A DNA stretch of 46,945 bases, from the NCBI GenBank assembly GCA_003164785.1, contig PLUE01000051.1, positions 1-46,945 of the forward strand, written 5' to 3'. Of this stretch, positions 31,101-39,920 are shown one piece after another. Numbering within the stretch: position 1 is the first letter of the stretch; every line of letters starts with the position of its first letter. Both the position numbers and the translations under genes were made by a program. The notes beneath the pieces were generated by a model that ran no database searches, was not told where the DNA came from, and was given only the letters and a program-made list of their open reading frames with translations. Source of the DNA: Gammaproteobacteria bacterium. Its GTDB lineage: Bacteria; Pseudomonadota; Gammaproteobacteria; Steroidobacterales; Steroidobacteraceae.

Positions 31101-32062
31101 CGGCCACCACGGGAAAGCCTCCGATCAAGGAACAGGTGATCCACTTCGTCAACAAGCGCATGCCCGGTGGACTGCCGAAACGCACGGCGCGCGCGCTGCT
31201 CGACATCGAGGATCGCAATTACGTCCCCATCATTCGCGATCCGCTTGGCACCACCAGCGAATCGGAGGCCGTGTTTTATTTTCCCGGCTGCGGCTCCGAG
31301 CGCCTGTTCTCGCAGGTCGGGCTCGCCACCCAGGCCATGCTGTGGCACGTCGGCGTGCAGACGGTGCTTCCGCCCGGATACCTGTGCTGCGGCTATCCGC
31401 AACGAGGCGCCGGCGAATTCGACAAGGCTGACAAGATCATCACCGACAACCGGGTGCTCTTTCATCGCGTGGCCAACACGTTGAACTACCTGGACATCAA
31501 AACCGTCGTCGTCAGCTGCGGCACCTGTTTCGACCAGTTGCAGGGCTATGAATTCGACAAGATCTTCCCCGGCTGCAAGATCATGGACATCCATGAGTTC
31601 CTGATGGAAAAGGGCGTCCAGCTGCAGAACGCCACGGGGGTCCGGTACATGTATCACGACCCCTGCCACTCTCCGATGAAAAAGCACGATCCGTTGACCG
31701 TCGTCAACACCCTGATGAACAGTGCTCACAATGGCGTGATCGAGAAGAACGATCGCTGCTGCGGGGAGTCGGGAACACTCGCCATCACCCGGCCGGACAT
31801 CTCGACCCAGGTGCGTTTCCGCAAGGAGAAGGAGGTCCGTGTCGGCGTCGATCGGATCCGGGCCGCCGGACATGAAGGCGAGGTAAAAATGCTGACGTCC
31901 TGCCCTTCCTGCCTGCAGGGACTCAAACGCTACAATGACGATGCCGACCTCGATGCGGATTACATCGTGGTCGAGATCGCGAAGAATCTACTCGGGCCCG
32001 ATTGGCTTCCGGACTACGTTCAGAGGGCCAACAAGGGAGGCATCGAACGGGTGCTCGTCTGA
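28163..32062 (+). CDS. Giant FAD/4Fe-4S oxidoreductase (DUF3683 + FAD-linked oxidase + ferredoxin + CCG domains)
   Basis: 1299 residues from the ATG at 28163; sequence upstream of this in the same frame is antisense to another gene. Order: DUF3683-like N-terminus (~1-180), PCMH-type FAD-binding domain ([15 protein letters not shown] near 215), FAD-linked oxidase C domain ([15 protein letters not shown] near 708, GEHGIGI), two 4Fe-4S motifs ([11 protein letters not shown] near 830, [11 protein letters not shown] near 892), then two CCG domains ([26 protein letters not shown] and [24 protein letters not shown]). This joins in one chain the parts split in glycolate oxidase GlcD/GlcF or D-lactate dehydrogenases. 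It probably oxidises a D-2-hydroxyacid and feeds electrons to quinone. The substrate is unknown. Confidence 0.88.
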   Translation: MNAAAELTDFDAPQAADPRPEERLREIPYNYTSLADREIVIRLLGASAWELLDELRGERRTGRSARMLYEVLGDIWVVERNPFLQDDLIDNPKRRRLLIDALHHRLREVEKRREPADRLRDEKVARLLVAARESVRRFEKHFTDLIGMRKRARRALLKHTRADNVRFDAYARVTHVTDATDWRVELPFVVLAPDEEAEIPNLVRDCIELGLTIIPRGGGTGYTGGAVPLTPWSAVINTEKLEALGPVEMLTLPGAAAASDSHATILSGAGVVTKRVADAAERAGFVFAVDPTSADASCIGGNIAMNAGGKKAVLWGTAVDNLLWWRMVDPDGNWLEVTRLDHNMGKIHDVRQASFELVWKDGRSHPDQAKVLRRERLDIDGARFRKVGLGKDVTDKFLGGLPGVQKEGCDGLITSGRWVLHRMPKHVRTVCLEFFGQAHDAIPSIVEIKRYLDTNGNAKGAILAGLEHLDERYLRAVGYSTKSKRGVLPKMVLFGDIVGENDATVAAATSEVVRIANARSGEGFIAVSSEARRKFWLDRAKTAAIAKHTNAFKINEDVVIPLERLGEYTDAIEHINIELSIQNKLELADALMRYFSGATEFGDAERPAAARELVATVRARWAFLLNSMGERIETARDSLEALGVGIVGVPPGTLFERLQDRSIRVSWKAELRAELARIFVGSAFAPILAECEAVHKRVLQGRVFVALHMHAGDGNVHTNIPVNSDNYAMLKTANQAVARIMKIARDLNGVISGEHGIGITKLEYLTDTEMAAFRDYKFRVDPDGRFNKDKLMPGADLRRAYTPSFGLLGHESLIMQQSDISTISDAIKDCLRCGKCKPVCATHVPRANLLYSPRDKILATSLLIEAFLYEEQTRRGVSIKHWDELSDVADHCTVCHKCVTPCPVDIDFGTVSMAMRDLLRRMGKKRFNPGTAASMFFLNATNPQTIKMTRKVMIDWGYKAQRLANQALNSLAKAQTKRPPATTGKPPIKEQVIHFVNKRMPGGLPKRTARALLDIEDRNYVPIIRDPLGTTSESEAVFYFPGCGSERLFSQVGLATQAMLWHVGVQTVLPPGYLCCGYPQRGAGEFDKADKIITDNRVLFHRVANTLNYLDIKTVVVSCGTCFDQLQGYEFDKIFPGCKIMDIHEFLMEKGVQLQNATGVRYMYHDPCHSPMKKHDPLTVVNTLMNSAHNGVIEKNDRCCGESGTLAITRPDISTQVRFRKEKEVRVGVDRIRAAGHEGEVKMLTSCPSCLQGLKRYNDDADLDADYIVVEIAKNLLGPDWLPDYVQRANKGGIERVLV

Positions 32063-32210
32063 GCGATGCACGTTGCGCAGCGGCAGCCGCCAGGCCGCGA
32101 GACAGGTCAATAACTGCAGCAATCCCGGCACGCCGAAGGCGTCGGCAAAGGCGTGCGAAGAGCGCCCGGTCGCCGCCGATGCGTCGGAGCGATTGTCCAT
32201 CCCCATCCCC

Positions 32211-33230
32211 CTACTTTCCTGCGGATTTCTCGATATGGCCGCCGAACTGGTAGCGCATGGCCGACAACAGCTTGTCTTGGAACTCCGCGGCGCCGCGTGA
32301 ACTGAACCGGCCATACAGCGCCATGGTGAGAACCGGCAGAGGCACCCCTTCGTCGATGCCGGCCTGGATGGTCCAACGTCCCTCGCCCGAATCAGAGACG
32401 CGCCCCTCGAACTTGCCCAACGCAGGATCCTCGACCAATGCCGTCGCACTCAGATCGAGCAACCACGATGAGATCACGCTGCCGCGGCGCCAAACTTCCG
32501 CGACGGCCGGCAGGTCGAAATCGTATTGATAGCGTTCAGGATCCCGCAGCGGCGTGGTCTCCGCGTCGTATGCCGCCCACTGCTTGCCCACGTCGGCGCC
32601 GCGCAGCAGGCTGAATCCCTCGGCAAAGGCGGCCATCACACCGTACTCGATGCCGTTATGGACCATTTTGACGAAGTGCCCGGCGCCATTCGGACCACAG
32701 TGCAGATAACCATGTTCGGACGTCGTCGTCGCGCCATGAAGCCCGGGAGTCCGTTCGATGTCGCCGACGCCAGGCGCAAGCGTCGCGAAGATCGGATCCA
32801 GCGACGCAACCACCTCGCGCTCGCCCCCGATCATCAAACAATAGCCGCGCTCCAGGCCATGCGTGCCGCCGCTCGTACCCACATCGACGTAGTGGAGCTG
32901 CTTCGTGGCGAGTTCCTTCGCGCGGCGGATGTCATCGACGTAGTAGGAATTGCCGCCGTCGATCAGAATGTCCCCGGCGCTGAGGAGCGGCGTGAGTTTT
33001 CCGACCATGTCGTCGACGGCGCCGGCCGGCACCATGAGCCACACCGCTCGCGGCGCCTTCAGTTTCTGCACGAATTCCGACAGTGAAGCCGCGCCCGTGG
33101 CCTTCTCAGCGACCAACTGCCCGACGACCGCCGGGGATGCGTCGAATACGACACATTCATGCCCCGCCTTGATGAGCCGCCGGACCATGTTGGAACCCAT
33201 CCGGCCAAGACCAATCATTCCAATTTGCAT
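32211..33230 (-). CDS. gnd: 6-phosphogluconate dehydrogenase, short (decarboxylating) type
   Basis: 339 residues, the short form (the E. coli enzyme is ~468). Oxidatively decarboxylates 6-phosphogluconate to ribulose-5-phosphate. NAD(P) motif GMIGLGRMGSNMVRRL at the start; IDGGNSYYVDD and VGTSGGTHGLERGYCLMIGG; catalytic Lys in GHFVKMVHNGIEYG. The short form is usually NAD-preferring, which I cannot verify here. The C-terminus (FGGHIEKSAGK) is complete. The 148 bases between its end and the stop of the flavin/iron-sulfur gene hold no gene. It is convergent with that gene and divergent from dps. Confidence 0.93.
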   Translation of the reverse strand: MQIGMIGLGRMGSNMVRRLIKAGHECVVFDASPAVVGQLVAEKATGAASLSEFVQKLKAPRAVWLMVPAGAVDDMVGKLTPLLSAGDILIDGGNSYYVDDIRRAKELATKQLHYVDVGTSGGTHGLERGYCLMIGGEREVVASLDPIFATLAPGVGDIERTPGLHGATTTSEHGYLHCGPNGAGHFVKMVHNGIEYGVMAAFAEGFSLLRGADVGKQWAAYDAETTPLRDPERYQYDFDLPAVAEVWRRGSVISSWLLDLSATALVEDPALGKFEGRVSDSGEGRWTIQAGIDEGVPLPVLTMALYGRFSSRGAAEFQDKLLSAMRYQFGGHIEKSAGK

Positions 33231-33613
33231 GCAATGTTCCTCAAGGTAAGGGATCGGACCATCTTACCCCGCGCGAAAATGCCGTGGCGTTAAACCGCGA
33301 TCGCCTTGCGCACCGCAGCCGAATGCATTCGCTTCAGCCCGCGGGGACATGACGTGGCGGTCGGTGTCACATGCGACTCCGGTGCGCCCGAAATCGTCGG
33401 CTCGCACGTGCTGCTGGCGGTCGGGCGGCGACGAAGCGGTCCATGCCATTCTCGACACGATGTCGGCACGCTTCACGACAGGGCGCGGCGCAACGGGATT
33501 CTCGATCGATTGAGAGACGATAGGGCGTGGCTGCCCAATGCGCAACGGTGGGGTGTAGTCTGTTATTCTGTTGCCAGTTGAAATGTTCAACCCGTCACAC
33601 GAGAGCATGGAAA
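33231..33613. other. Intergenic region between gnd and dps
   Basis: Holds the promoters of two divergent genes. Short frames on both strands (for example 33306-33581 plus and 33264-33668 minus) have no recognisable motif and overlap dps. A relatively AT-rich stretch around 33555-33600 just before dps is the likeliest place for its promoter (TATTCT near 33563 as a possible -10), but no good -35 element is visible. Confidence 0.45.
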
Positions 33614-34159
33614 ATGGCGAAAAACGACACCAAACGAAGCGAGCTGAAGCGCCGACGAGCAGCGCCATTGGTTACGCCCACCGATCTCGGCACGAAGGCC
33701 TCCAAGGACATCGCCGGCGGCATGAATGCCATCCTTGCGGACGTCTTCGTGCTGTACCTCAAGACCAAGAACTTCCATTGGCACATGAGTGGTCCGCACT
33801 TCCGCGACTATCATCTTCTGCTCGACGAGCAGGCCGACCAGCTGTATGCGATGACGGATCCGATCGCGGAGCGCATTCGCAAGACAGGCGGCAACACGTT
33901 GCGCTCGATCGGCCACATTTCCCGGCTTCAGCGCATCAAGGACAACGACGCCGAGTACGTCGATCCGCTCGACATGCTGGCCGAGCTGCGTGAGGACAAC
34001 ATGACCCTGGCCGCCCGCCTTCGTGAGGTTCACAACGTTGTCGACGAGCTTCGCGACATTGCGACCGCCAGCTTGATCGAGAACTGGATCGACGAGACAG
34101 AACGTCGTACCTGGTTCCTGTTCGAAAGCAGCCGGAAGGGCGACAAAGCCGGTCATTGA
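33614..34159 (+). CDS. dps: Dps-family DNA-binding ferritin-like protein
   Basis: 181 residues from the ATG at 33614; an upstream open frame to 33527 is Cys-rich and unlikely. Dps ferroxidase residues are in place: KTKNFHWHMSGPHFRDYHLLLDEQADQLYAMTDPIAERIRK. The N-terminal tail (KNDTKRSELKRRR) is rich in Lys and Arg, as in Dps proteins that bind DNA. These proteins form dodecamers that store iron and protect DNA from peroxide. No OxyR or IHF site could be assigned with confidence. Confidence 0.93.
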   Translation: MAKNDTKRSELKRRRAAPLVTPTDLGTKASKDIAGGMNAILADVFVLYLKTKNFHWHMSGPHFRDYHLLLDEQADQLYAMTDPIAERIRKTGGNTLRSIGHISRLQRIKDNDAEYVDPLDMLAELREDNMTLAARLREVHNVVDELRDIATASLIENWIDETERRTWFLFESSRKGDKAGH

Positions 34160-34300
34160 GGCCCGGAGCGACCGGCCTGACGTTCGCGGGCCGGTCGTTC
34201 ATTGGTGTTGGTGATGCTCGATCGGGCGAATGCCAGCCGATTGGCCGACCGAATCTCACCAAATACGAATAATTCTCACTTGCAACTCCGTGCGCCTCGA

Positions 34301-34399
34301 CCTACCATCGATCCCGCCCCGGGATACCCACCGGTATCCAAGCACGCGCGCGAGCAGGGACTGGTGATACTGCAGGTGACGGTCGAGGAAGGCGCGCCC
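34301..34399 (+). pseudogene. Fragment of a TonB C-terminal domain
   Basis: A short open frame (34202-34471) contains PRPTIDPAPGYPPVSKHARE and QGLVILQVTVEEG. This matches the opening of TonB C-terminal domains, normally of the form YP-S-RRAGEQG-VVL-V-V--DG. Homology stops after about 33 codons, where Pro-rich, non-homologous sequence runs into the 3' end of potI. There is no transmembrane anchor or Pro-rich spacer upstream. It is most likely a decayed remnant. Confidence 0.5.
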
Positions 34400-34421
34400 C
34401 GCCCCCCCGAAACCCCGCCAC

Positions 34422-35249
34422 CTATTCCCCGGACTTCTCCAACCGGCTCGCCCGCGCCATCCAGACGCTGACGCCCACGATCATCAAGGTGACGACGGCA
34501 ATGGTCAGCGTCGCGAGCACATTGATCTCGGGACTGACGCCCAGCCGGACTTTCGAAAACACCACCATGGGGAGCGTGCTGCTGCCAGGTCCCGACGTAA
34601 AGCTGGAGATCACCAGATCATCCCAGGACAGGGTGAATGCCAGCAGCCATCCGGACAACACCGCCGGAAAAATGATCGGTAGTGTGATGACGAAAAAGAC
34701 CTTCAAGGGCCGCGCGCCCAGATCCATCGCGGCCTCCTCGAGCGCCGTGTCGAAACTGGCCAAACGCGACTGTACGACCACCGTGACATAGGCCATGGAG
34801 AAGGTCATGTGCCCGATGGTCATGGTCGTGATGCCGCGTCCGGCCGGCCAGCCGATGGTCTGCTCCAATGCGACGAACAGCAGCAGCAACGACAGCCCGG
34901 TGATGACTTCGGGCATGACCAGGGGCGCGGTCGTCATGGCATTGAGCGTGAATCGTCCGCGGAACCTGGCAAACCGCGCCAGACCGAACCCCGCCAGCGT
35001 CCCGAGGATCACGGCACCGGACGCGTTGATAACCGCCACCTTGAGGGAGATCCACGCGGCATCCAGGATTTCCTCGTTGTGCAGCAGCGAGTAATACCAC
35101 TTCAACGTGGGTGAGTTCGCCGCGTCCCAGACCGTCACGAGTTTCGAGGCGTTGAAGCTGAACACGACCATGGACAGGATGGGGATGTAGAGAAACGCAA
35201 AACCAAATGCGATGCACGTGGTCACGAAAAACGAGCGCCGATAGTTCAT
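34422..35249 (-). CDS. potI: Putrescine ABC transporter permease PotI
   Basis: 275 residues from the ATG at 35249, which overlaps the potH stop (ATGA); the longer frame to 35351 is inside potH. Six hydrophobic segments: FVTTCIAFGFAFLYIPILSMVVFSF at the start, and the permease EAA motif LEEAAMDLGARPLKVFFVITLP about two thirds along. WDDLVISSFTSGPG is characteristic of PotI/PotC. It forms the membrane channel with PotH. It is the last gene of potFGHI. Confidence 0.94.
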   Translation of the reverse strand: MNYRRSFFVTTCIAFGFAFLYIPILSMVVFSFNASKLVTVWDAANSPTLKWYYSLLHNEEILDAAWISLKVAVINASGAVILGTLAGFGLARFARFRGRFTLNAMTTAPLVMPEVITGLSLLLLFVALEQTIGWPAGRGITTMTIGHMTFSMAYVTVVVQSRLASFDTALEEAAMDLGARPLKVFFVITLPIIFPAVLSGWLLAFTLSWDDLVISSFTSGPGSSTLPMVVFSKVRLGVSPEINVLATLTIAVVTLMIVGVSVWMARASRLEKSGE

Positions 35250-36160
35250 CGGGCTCCAGCCGACTCGCGGGCCTGGACGCTTTGGTACCACATCATGAAC
35301 GGCACCAAAATGACCAACAGCAGTATCGCCACGGCGCTCGCCACCGGCCATGCCCGATTCGAGAAGAACTCATCCCACAAAATGCGTCCGATCATCAAGG
35401 CATTGGGACCGCCCAGCAAAGCCGGAATCACGAACTCGCCGACGGCCGGTATGAACACCAGCATGGAGCCCGCGAGCATGCCGTTGCGCGAGAGCGGCAC
35501 CGTGATCTTGTAGAAGGCCTGCCAGGGGCGGCACCCGAGATCCTCGGCGGCCTCGAGCAATTGCCAGTCCATTTTCTCCAGATTGGCGTACAGGGGCAGG
35601 ATCATGAACGGCAGATAGGAGTACACGATGCCGATGTACATCGCCAGCGGCGTGTACAGCATCGTCAATGGCTCGTGAATGACCCCGAGCCAGATCAACA
35701 CGTTGTTGATGACACCGTTGGCTTTCAGCAAACCGATCCACGCGTACACCCGCAGCAGCAAGGACGTCCAAAACGGCAGAATGATCAGCAGCAGGAGAAT
35801 GTTGCGGGTCGCGGGCCTGGAACGAGCGATGCCGTAGGCCATCGGGTAGCCGATGATCAGGCAGAACACCGTCGAGATGAACGCGACCTTGATCGAGTTC
35901 AACAAGGCGTTGAGGTAGAGCGAATCGGTGAACAGGAACGCGTAGTTGTTGAAATTGATCTTGATGGCTAGCGAGTTCTTGCCGACCCATTCCAGCAGCG
36001 GCTTGTAGGGAGGAATCGCCATGTCGATGTCGGAAAACGAAATCTTCAGGACGATGACGAACGGCACCACGAAGAACAGGAGAAGCCACAGGTAGGGCAG
36101 CACGACCACCAGGCCACGCCCCGTGATGCCGACCCGCTCCAGATATCGTGTTCGCTTCAT
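35246..36160 (-). CDS. potH: Putrescine ABC transporter permease PotH
   Basis: 304 residues from the ATG at 36160, eight bases after the potG stop. No strong ribosome-binding site is seen, and an in-frame ATG at 36205 inside potG is an alternative. The N-terminal membrane segment is LVVVLPYLWLLLFFVVPFVIVLKISFSD. The EAA loop reads LLEAAEDLGCRPWQAFYKITVPLS, followed by FIPAVGEFVIPALLGGPNALMIG, as in PotH/PotB. It pairs with PotI. Confidence 0.94.
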   Translation of the reverse strand: MKRTRYLERVGITGRGLVVVLPYLWLLLFFVVPFVIVLKISFSDIDMAIPPYKPLLEWVGKNSLAIKINFNNYAFLFTDSLYLNALLNSIKVAFISTVFCLIIGYPMAYGIARSRPATRNILLLLIILPFWTSLLLRVYAWIGLLKANGVINNVLIWLGVIHEPLTMLYTPLAMYIGIVYSYLPFMILPLYANLEKMDWQLLEAAEDLGCRPWQAFYKITVPLSRNGMLAGSMLVFIPAVGEFVIPALLGGPNALMIGRILWDEFFSNRAWPVASAVAILLLVILVPFMMWYQSVQARESAGAR

Positions 36161-36168
36161 GACGTGAA

Positions 36169-37305
36169 TCAGCGGGTGACGACCACCGGGCTCGAGGGAT
36201 CCCACGACAGATACACCTCTTGATCCCAGGTGATGGCTTCGGCATGGCGCGAGGTGTTCGGCTGGGTGACGCGCACCACCTTGCCGGTCGGCAGCTTCAC
36301 GAGATAAATGGACAGATCACCGAGATAGGCGATGTCCTGCACCGCCCCTCGCACGACGTTGTCGTCGCCTTCGGGCTTTGCCGTGGACATGAACACCTTC
36401 TCCGGTCTGACGGCCGCCCAGACCACGGCGTCCGGCGCGGCGCTGATGCCGTGGCTCACGTAGATGGTCCCGCCCAACTCGTCGGAGGCGATGCGGACGT
36501 ATTCCGGTTCGTCCTCGATGAGCTTGCCTTCGAAGATGTTCACCGACCCCACGAAATCCGCCACGAATTTCGAACTCGGGAACTCATAGATGTCCGACGG
36601 CGTTCCGGCCTGGACGATCTCGCCGTGATTCATCACGCCGATGCGGCTCGCCAGCGTCATGGCCTCTTCCTGGTCATGCGTGACGACCACGAAGGTCACC
36701 CCCAGCTTGTCCTGCAGGCTGATGAGCTCGAACTGGGTGTGTTCGCGCAATTTCTTGTCGAGCGCGCCCAGCGGCTCGTCGAGCAGCAACAATTTGGGCC
36801 GCTTCACCAGCGCACGGGCGAGCGCCACGCGCTGCTTCTGGCCTCCCGACAATTGATGCGGCTTGCGTTTGGCGAAGCTGCCGAGTTTCACCAGATCCAG
36901 CATCGTCGCCACCCGTTCGGTGATCTCCGACTTGGGTACGCGATCCTGCTTCAGGCCGAAGGCGACGTTCTGTTCCACGGTCATGTGCGGAAACAAGGCA
37001 TAGGACTGGAACATCATGTTGACGGGGCGCTCATAGGGCGGCACGCCGGTCATGTCCTCCCCGTCGATGAAGATGCGCCCTGCGCTCGGCGTCTCGAATC
37101 CCCCGAGCATGCGTAACAACGTCGTCTTCCCGCAGCCGGACGCCCCCAGCAGGCAAAAGATCTCCCCTTTGTAGATCTTCAGCGAGACATCGTGCACGGC
37201 CTCGAAGTCGCCGAACGACTTGCTCACCCCCTCGACCTGAATGTACGGTCGGGCGGCGGGATCATTCCAAGGGGCGGGCTTGACGGCTGAGCCGGAAGTC
37301 GTCAT
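36169..37305 (-). CDS. potG: Putrescine ABC transporter ATP-binding protein PotG
   Basis: 378 residues. ABC ATPase with Walker A GASGCGKTT, Q-loop FQSYALFPH, signature LSGGQKQRVALARAL, Walker B LLLLDEPLGALD and H-loop VVTHDQEEAM. A TOBE-type C-terminal domain (~290-370) follows, as in PotA/PotG. It energises the PotHI channel. The start follows the potF stop by three bases. Confidence 0.94.
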   Translation of the reverse strand: MTTSGSAVKPAPWNDPAARPYIQVEGVSKSFGDFEAVHDVSLKIYKGEIFCLLGASGCGKTTLLRMLGGFETPSAGRIFIDGEDMTGVPPYERPVNMMFQSYALFPHMTVEQNVAFGLKQDRVPKSEITERVATMLDLVKLGSFAKRKPHQLSGGQKQRVALARALVKRPKLLLLDEPLGALDKKLREHTQFELISLQDKLGVTFVVVTHDQEEAMTLASRIGVMNHGEIVQAGTPSDIYEFPSSKFVADFVGSVNIFEGKLIEDEPEYVRIASDELGGTIYVSHGISAAPDAVVWAAVRPEKVFMSTAKPEGDDNVVRGAVQDIAYLGDLSIYLVKLPTGKVVRVTQPNTSRHAEAITWDQEVYLSWDPSSPVVVTR

Positions 37306-37308
37306 CCC

Positions 37309-38466
37309 CTATTGGCCCGTCTTGAATTTTTGCCAAACCCGCGTGATCGCGCGAGTTTGATCCGGCGAATCGGCCAATTGCACCGCCAACTTCTGGCGCA
37401 GAGCCGGTGGCGGATAAATGCCCGGATCGTCTCGCACGGCCGGCTGCACCAGCGGCAACGCGGCGAGATTCCCGGTCGCGTAGCGCCTGAAATCCGAGAC
37501 GTCCGCGCTCACCTGCGGCGCCATCATGTAGTTCATGAACGCATAGGCGCTGTCCTTGTCGGGAGCATCCTTCGGGATGGCCAACATGTCGAACCATAGA
37601 ATGGAGCCTTCCTTCGGGACCATGTATTTGATTTCGATGCCCTTATTGGCGTCGTGCGCACGGTCCCGCGCCTGCAGGACGTCGCCGTTGTAGCCCACGG
37701 CCAGGCACAGGTCGCCGTTGGCCAGCGCTTCGATGTATTCCGAGGAGTTGATGTTGCGGATGAACGGACGGATCTTGGTCAAGATCTCCTCCGCCGCGGC
37801 CAGATCCTGAGGGTTTTGCGAATTCGGATCGCGGCCCAGGTAGCTCAATACGGCCCGCACCATCTCGGCCGGAGAGTCGAGCACGCTGATTCCGCACTTC
37901 GCGATCTTGGACGCCACCGCCGGATCGAACACCAGGCGCCAGCTGTCGAGCGGCGCATCCGGCAGGAGTTCCTTGATCATCTTCTCGTTGTAGCCGATGC
38001 CGTTGGTGCCCCAGGTATAGATCACCCCGTGCGCATTGTCCGGATCGTGCAGAGCCACCCGCGACATGAGCTGCGGATCCATGTTGGCGAGGTTCGGCAG
38101 CTTCGATTTATCGAGCGTCAGATACACGCCGGCCTTGATCTGGCGCTCGAAATAGGACGCGGTGGGCACGACGATGTCGAATCCGCTGCTGCCCGCGAGG
38201 AGGCGGGTCTCCAGCGTCTCGTTGGTGTCGAAATACGCGACGTGCACCTTGATGCCCGTCTGCTTCTCGAAATCGGACACGGCTTTCGGGGCCAGATAGT
38301 CCGACCAGATGTAGAGGTTCAGCACCTTGCCGGAGTCGGACCGGGAGGCGCCCGCGCTCGAGGCATCCCCGGAACCGCTCGACCCGGACTTGCCGCTGCC
38401 GCAAGCGCCCAAGAGAAAGGCGCACCCAAGCGCCAAAATCGCCGTCCGACGAACGCTCAATAGCAA
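37309..38466 (-). CDS. potF: Putrescine-binding protein PotF, lipoprotein form
   Basis: 385 residues if started at the TTG at 38466, which has AAGGGG six bases upstream; a GTG at 38496 in the same frame has no such site. It opens with SVRRTAILALGCAFLLGAC, a lipoprotein signal with lipobox LLGAC, then a Gly/Ser linker. The classic E. coli PotF is a free periplasmic protein. The mature part is PotF-like: LNLYIWSDYLAPKAVSDFEKQTGIKV, FDTNETLETRLLAGSSGFDIVVPT, WGTNGIGYN, VGYNGDVLQARDRA and EGSILWFDMLAIPKDA. It delivers putrescine to PotGHI. It is 83 bases downstream of puuA on the same strand. Confidence 0.9.
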   Translation of the reverse strand: MLLSVRRTAILALGCAFLLGACGSGKSGSSGSGDASSAGASRSDSGKVLNLYIWSDYLAPKAVSDFEKQTGIKVHVAYFDTNETLETRLLAGSSGFDIVVPTASYFERQIKAGVYLTLDKSKLPNLANMDPQLMSRVALHDPDNAHGVIYTWGTNGIGYNEKMIKELLPDAPLDSWRLVFDPAVASKIAKCGISVLDSPAEMVRAVLSYLGRDPNSQNPQDLAAAEEILTKIRPFIRNINSSEYIEALANGDLCLAVGYNGDVLQARDRAHDANKGIEIKYMVPKEGSILWFDMLAIPKDAPDKDSAYAFMNYMMAPQVSADVSDFRRYATGNLAALPLVQPAVRDDPGIYPPPALRQKLAVQLADSPDQTRAITRVWQKFKTGQ

Positions 38467-38579
38467 ACGAGTCCCCTTAAATAGATGGCCGGGCACGCGG
38501 GCCCGATGGCGAACATGCCAGGCGCCCCTAAGGTTGCTAGTTATATCGCAGCCGGGGTTCCGGGGACAGGGCCAACTCG

Positions 38580-39917
38580 CTAAACGTTCAGCAACAGGTG
38601 CTCACGCTCCCAGGAACTGATGACCTGCGCGAAGGTCTCGTACTCGGCTTCCTTGACGGCGGTGTAGGCGAGCACGAAGCGATCCCCGAACAGATCGACC
38701 AACGGCTTGGACTCGCGCAACAGCCGCAGAGCCTCGGCGAGGGTGCGCGGCAATGCGATGGCCAGATCGTAGGCGCTGCCGGAAATGGGCTCGGATGGCT
38801 TGAGACCCTCCACCATGCCCAGATAGCCGCACGCCAACGAGGCGGCGATGGCGAGGTAGGGATTCGCGTCGGCTCCGCCGACCCGGTTTTCGACCCGGCG
38901 CGCTTCCGGACCCGACATGGGGACGCGCAAACCGGCGGTCCGGTTGTCGTAGCCCCAATGGACGTTGATCGGCGCGGAGGAATAGCGGCTGATGCGGCGG
39001 TAGCTGTTGACGTTCGGCGCGAACAGCGACATCGCGCCCGGCAGATAGCGCTGCAGGCCGGCAATGTGACTGAAGAACAGCGAGGTGGGCGATCCGTCGG
39101 CATTGCTGAATATGTTCTTGCGGGTCTTCGAGTCGATGATGCTCTGGTGCAGATGCATCGCGCTGCCCGGCTCCTTGGCCATCGGCTTCGCCATGAAGGT
39201 GGCATACATCTTGTGGCGCAGCGCCGCCTCGCGGGCGGTTCGCTTGAACAGGAATGCTTGGTCGGCCAGGCTCATGGGATAGCCGTGCAACAGATTGATT
39301 TCCATCTGCGCCGCGCCGGACTCGTGGATCAACGTGTCGATCTCGATATCCTGCGCATCGCAAAAGGAATACATGTCGTCGAACAGAGGATCGAATTCGT
39401 TGACGGCCGCAATGCTGTACGCCTGCCGGCCGGTCTCGGGGCGCCCCGAACGGCCCACCGGCGGCTTCAACGGGTAGTCCGAATCGATGTTCGGGTCCAC
39501 CAGGAAGAACTCGAGCTCCGGCGCGACGACCGGCTCCCAGCCATGCGCCTCGTAAAGCTCGAGTACGCGGCGCAGCACGTAGCGCGGCGCCATGGTGACC
39601 GGCCGGCCATCGCCGTAAAAGCAATCGTGGATGACCTGCGCGGTGGGCTCCGCGGCCCAGGGCACGACGCGCACGGTCTTCGGGTCGGCCTTCAACACGA
39701 TGTCGATATCCGACGGGTTCATGGCGCTCTGGTCGTCCGGATAGTCTCCGGTCACCGTTTGCAGGAAGATGGCCTCGGGGAGGCGCATTCCCTCCTCTTC
39801 GGCGAATTTAGCGGCCGGCATGAGCTTGCCCCGTGCGACCCCCGCCATGTCGGGAATGATCGCTTCGACTTCCGAGATGCCATGTTCTTTCAGAAACTGC
39901 TGAATGGTACTAGCCAT
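38580..39917 (-). CDS. puuA: Gamma-glutamylputrescine synthetase (glutamine synthetase family)
   Basis: 445 residues. A glutamine-synthetase-like ligase that, in the Puu pathway, joins glutamate to putrescine using ATP. Landmarks: DMAGVARGKLMPA, APELEFFLVD, ESGAAQMEIN, GSAMHLHQSI, NSYRRISRYSSAPINVHWGYDNRTAGLRVP and ENRVGGADANPYLAIAASLACG. The PuuA/SpuI subfamily is chosen because puuD, puuB and potFGHI are adjacent. Substrate choice among polyamines is not visible in the sequence. The puuD stop lies just three bases upstream of its start. Confidence 0.9.
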   Translation of the reverse strand: MASTIQQFLKEHGISEVEAIIPDMAGVARGKLMPAAKFAEEEGMRLPEAIFLQTVTGDYPDDQSAMNPSDIDIVLKADPKTVRVVPWAAEPTAQVIHDCFYGDGRPVTMAPRYVLRRVLELYEAHGWEPVVAPELEFFLVDPNIDSDYPLKPPVGRSGRPETGRQAYSIAAVNEFDPLFDDMYSFCDAQDIEIDTLIHESGAAQMEINLLHGYPMSLADQAFLFKRTAREAALRHKMYATFMAKPMAKEPGSAMHLHQSIIDSKTRKNIFSNADGSPTSLFFSHIAGLQRYLPGAMSLFAPNVNSYRRISRYSSAPINVHWGYDNRTAGLRVPMSGPEARRVENRVGGADANPYLAIAASLACGYLGMVEGLKPSEPISGSAYDLAIALPRTLAEALRLLRESKPLVDLFGDRFVLAYTAVKEAEYETFAQVISSWEREHLLLNV

Positions 39918-39920
39918 AAA

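Noticed and set aside
29897..31873. 658-codon minus-strand open frame
   Set aside because: Antisense shadow of the flavin/iron-sulfur oxidoreductase; no recognisable domain.
32063..32210. Possible short gene or remnant between the flavin/iron-sulfur gene and gnd
   Set aside because: A minus-strand frame starting near 32208 is open but has no homology I recognise and runs antisense into the neighbouring gene.
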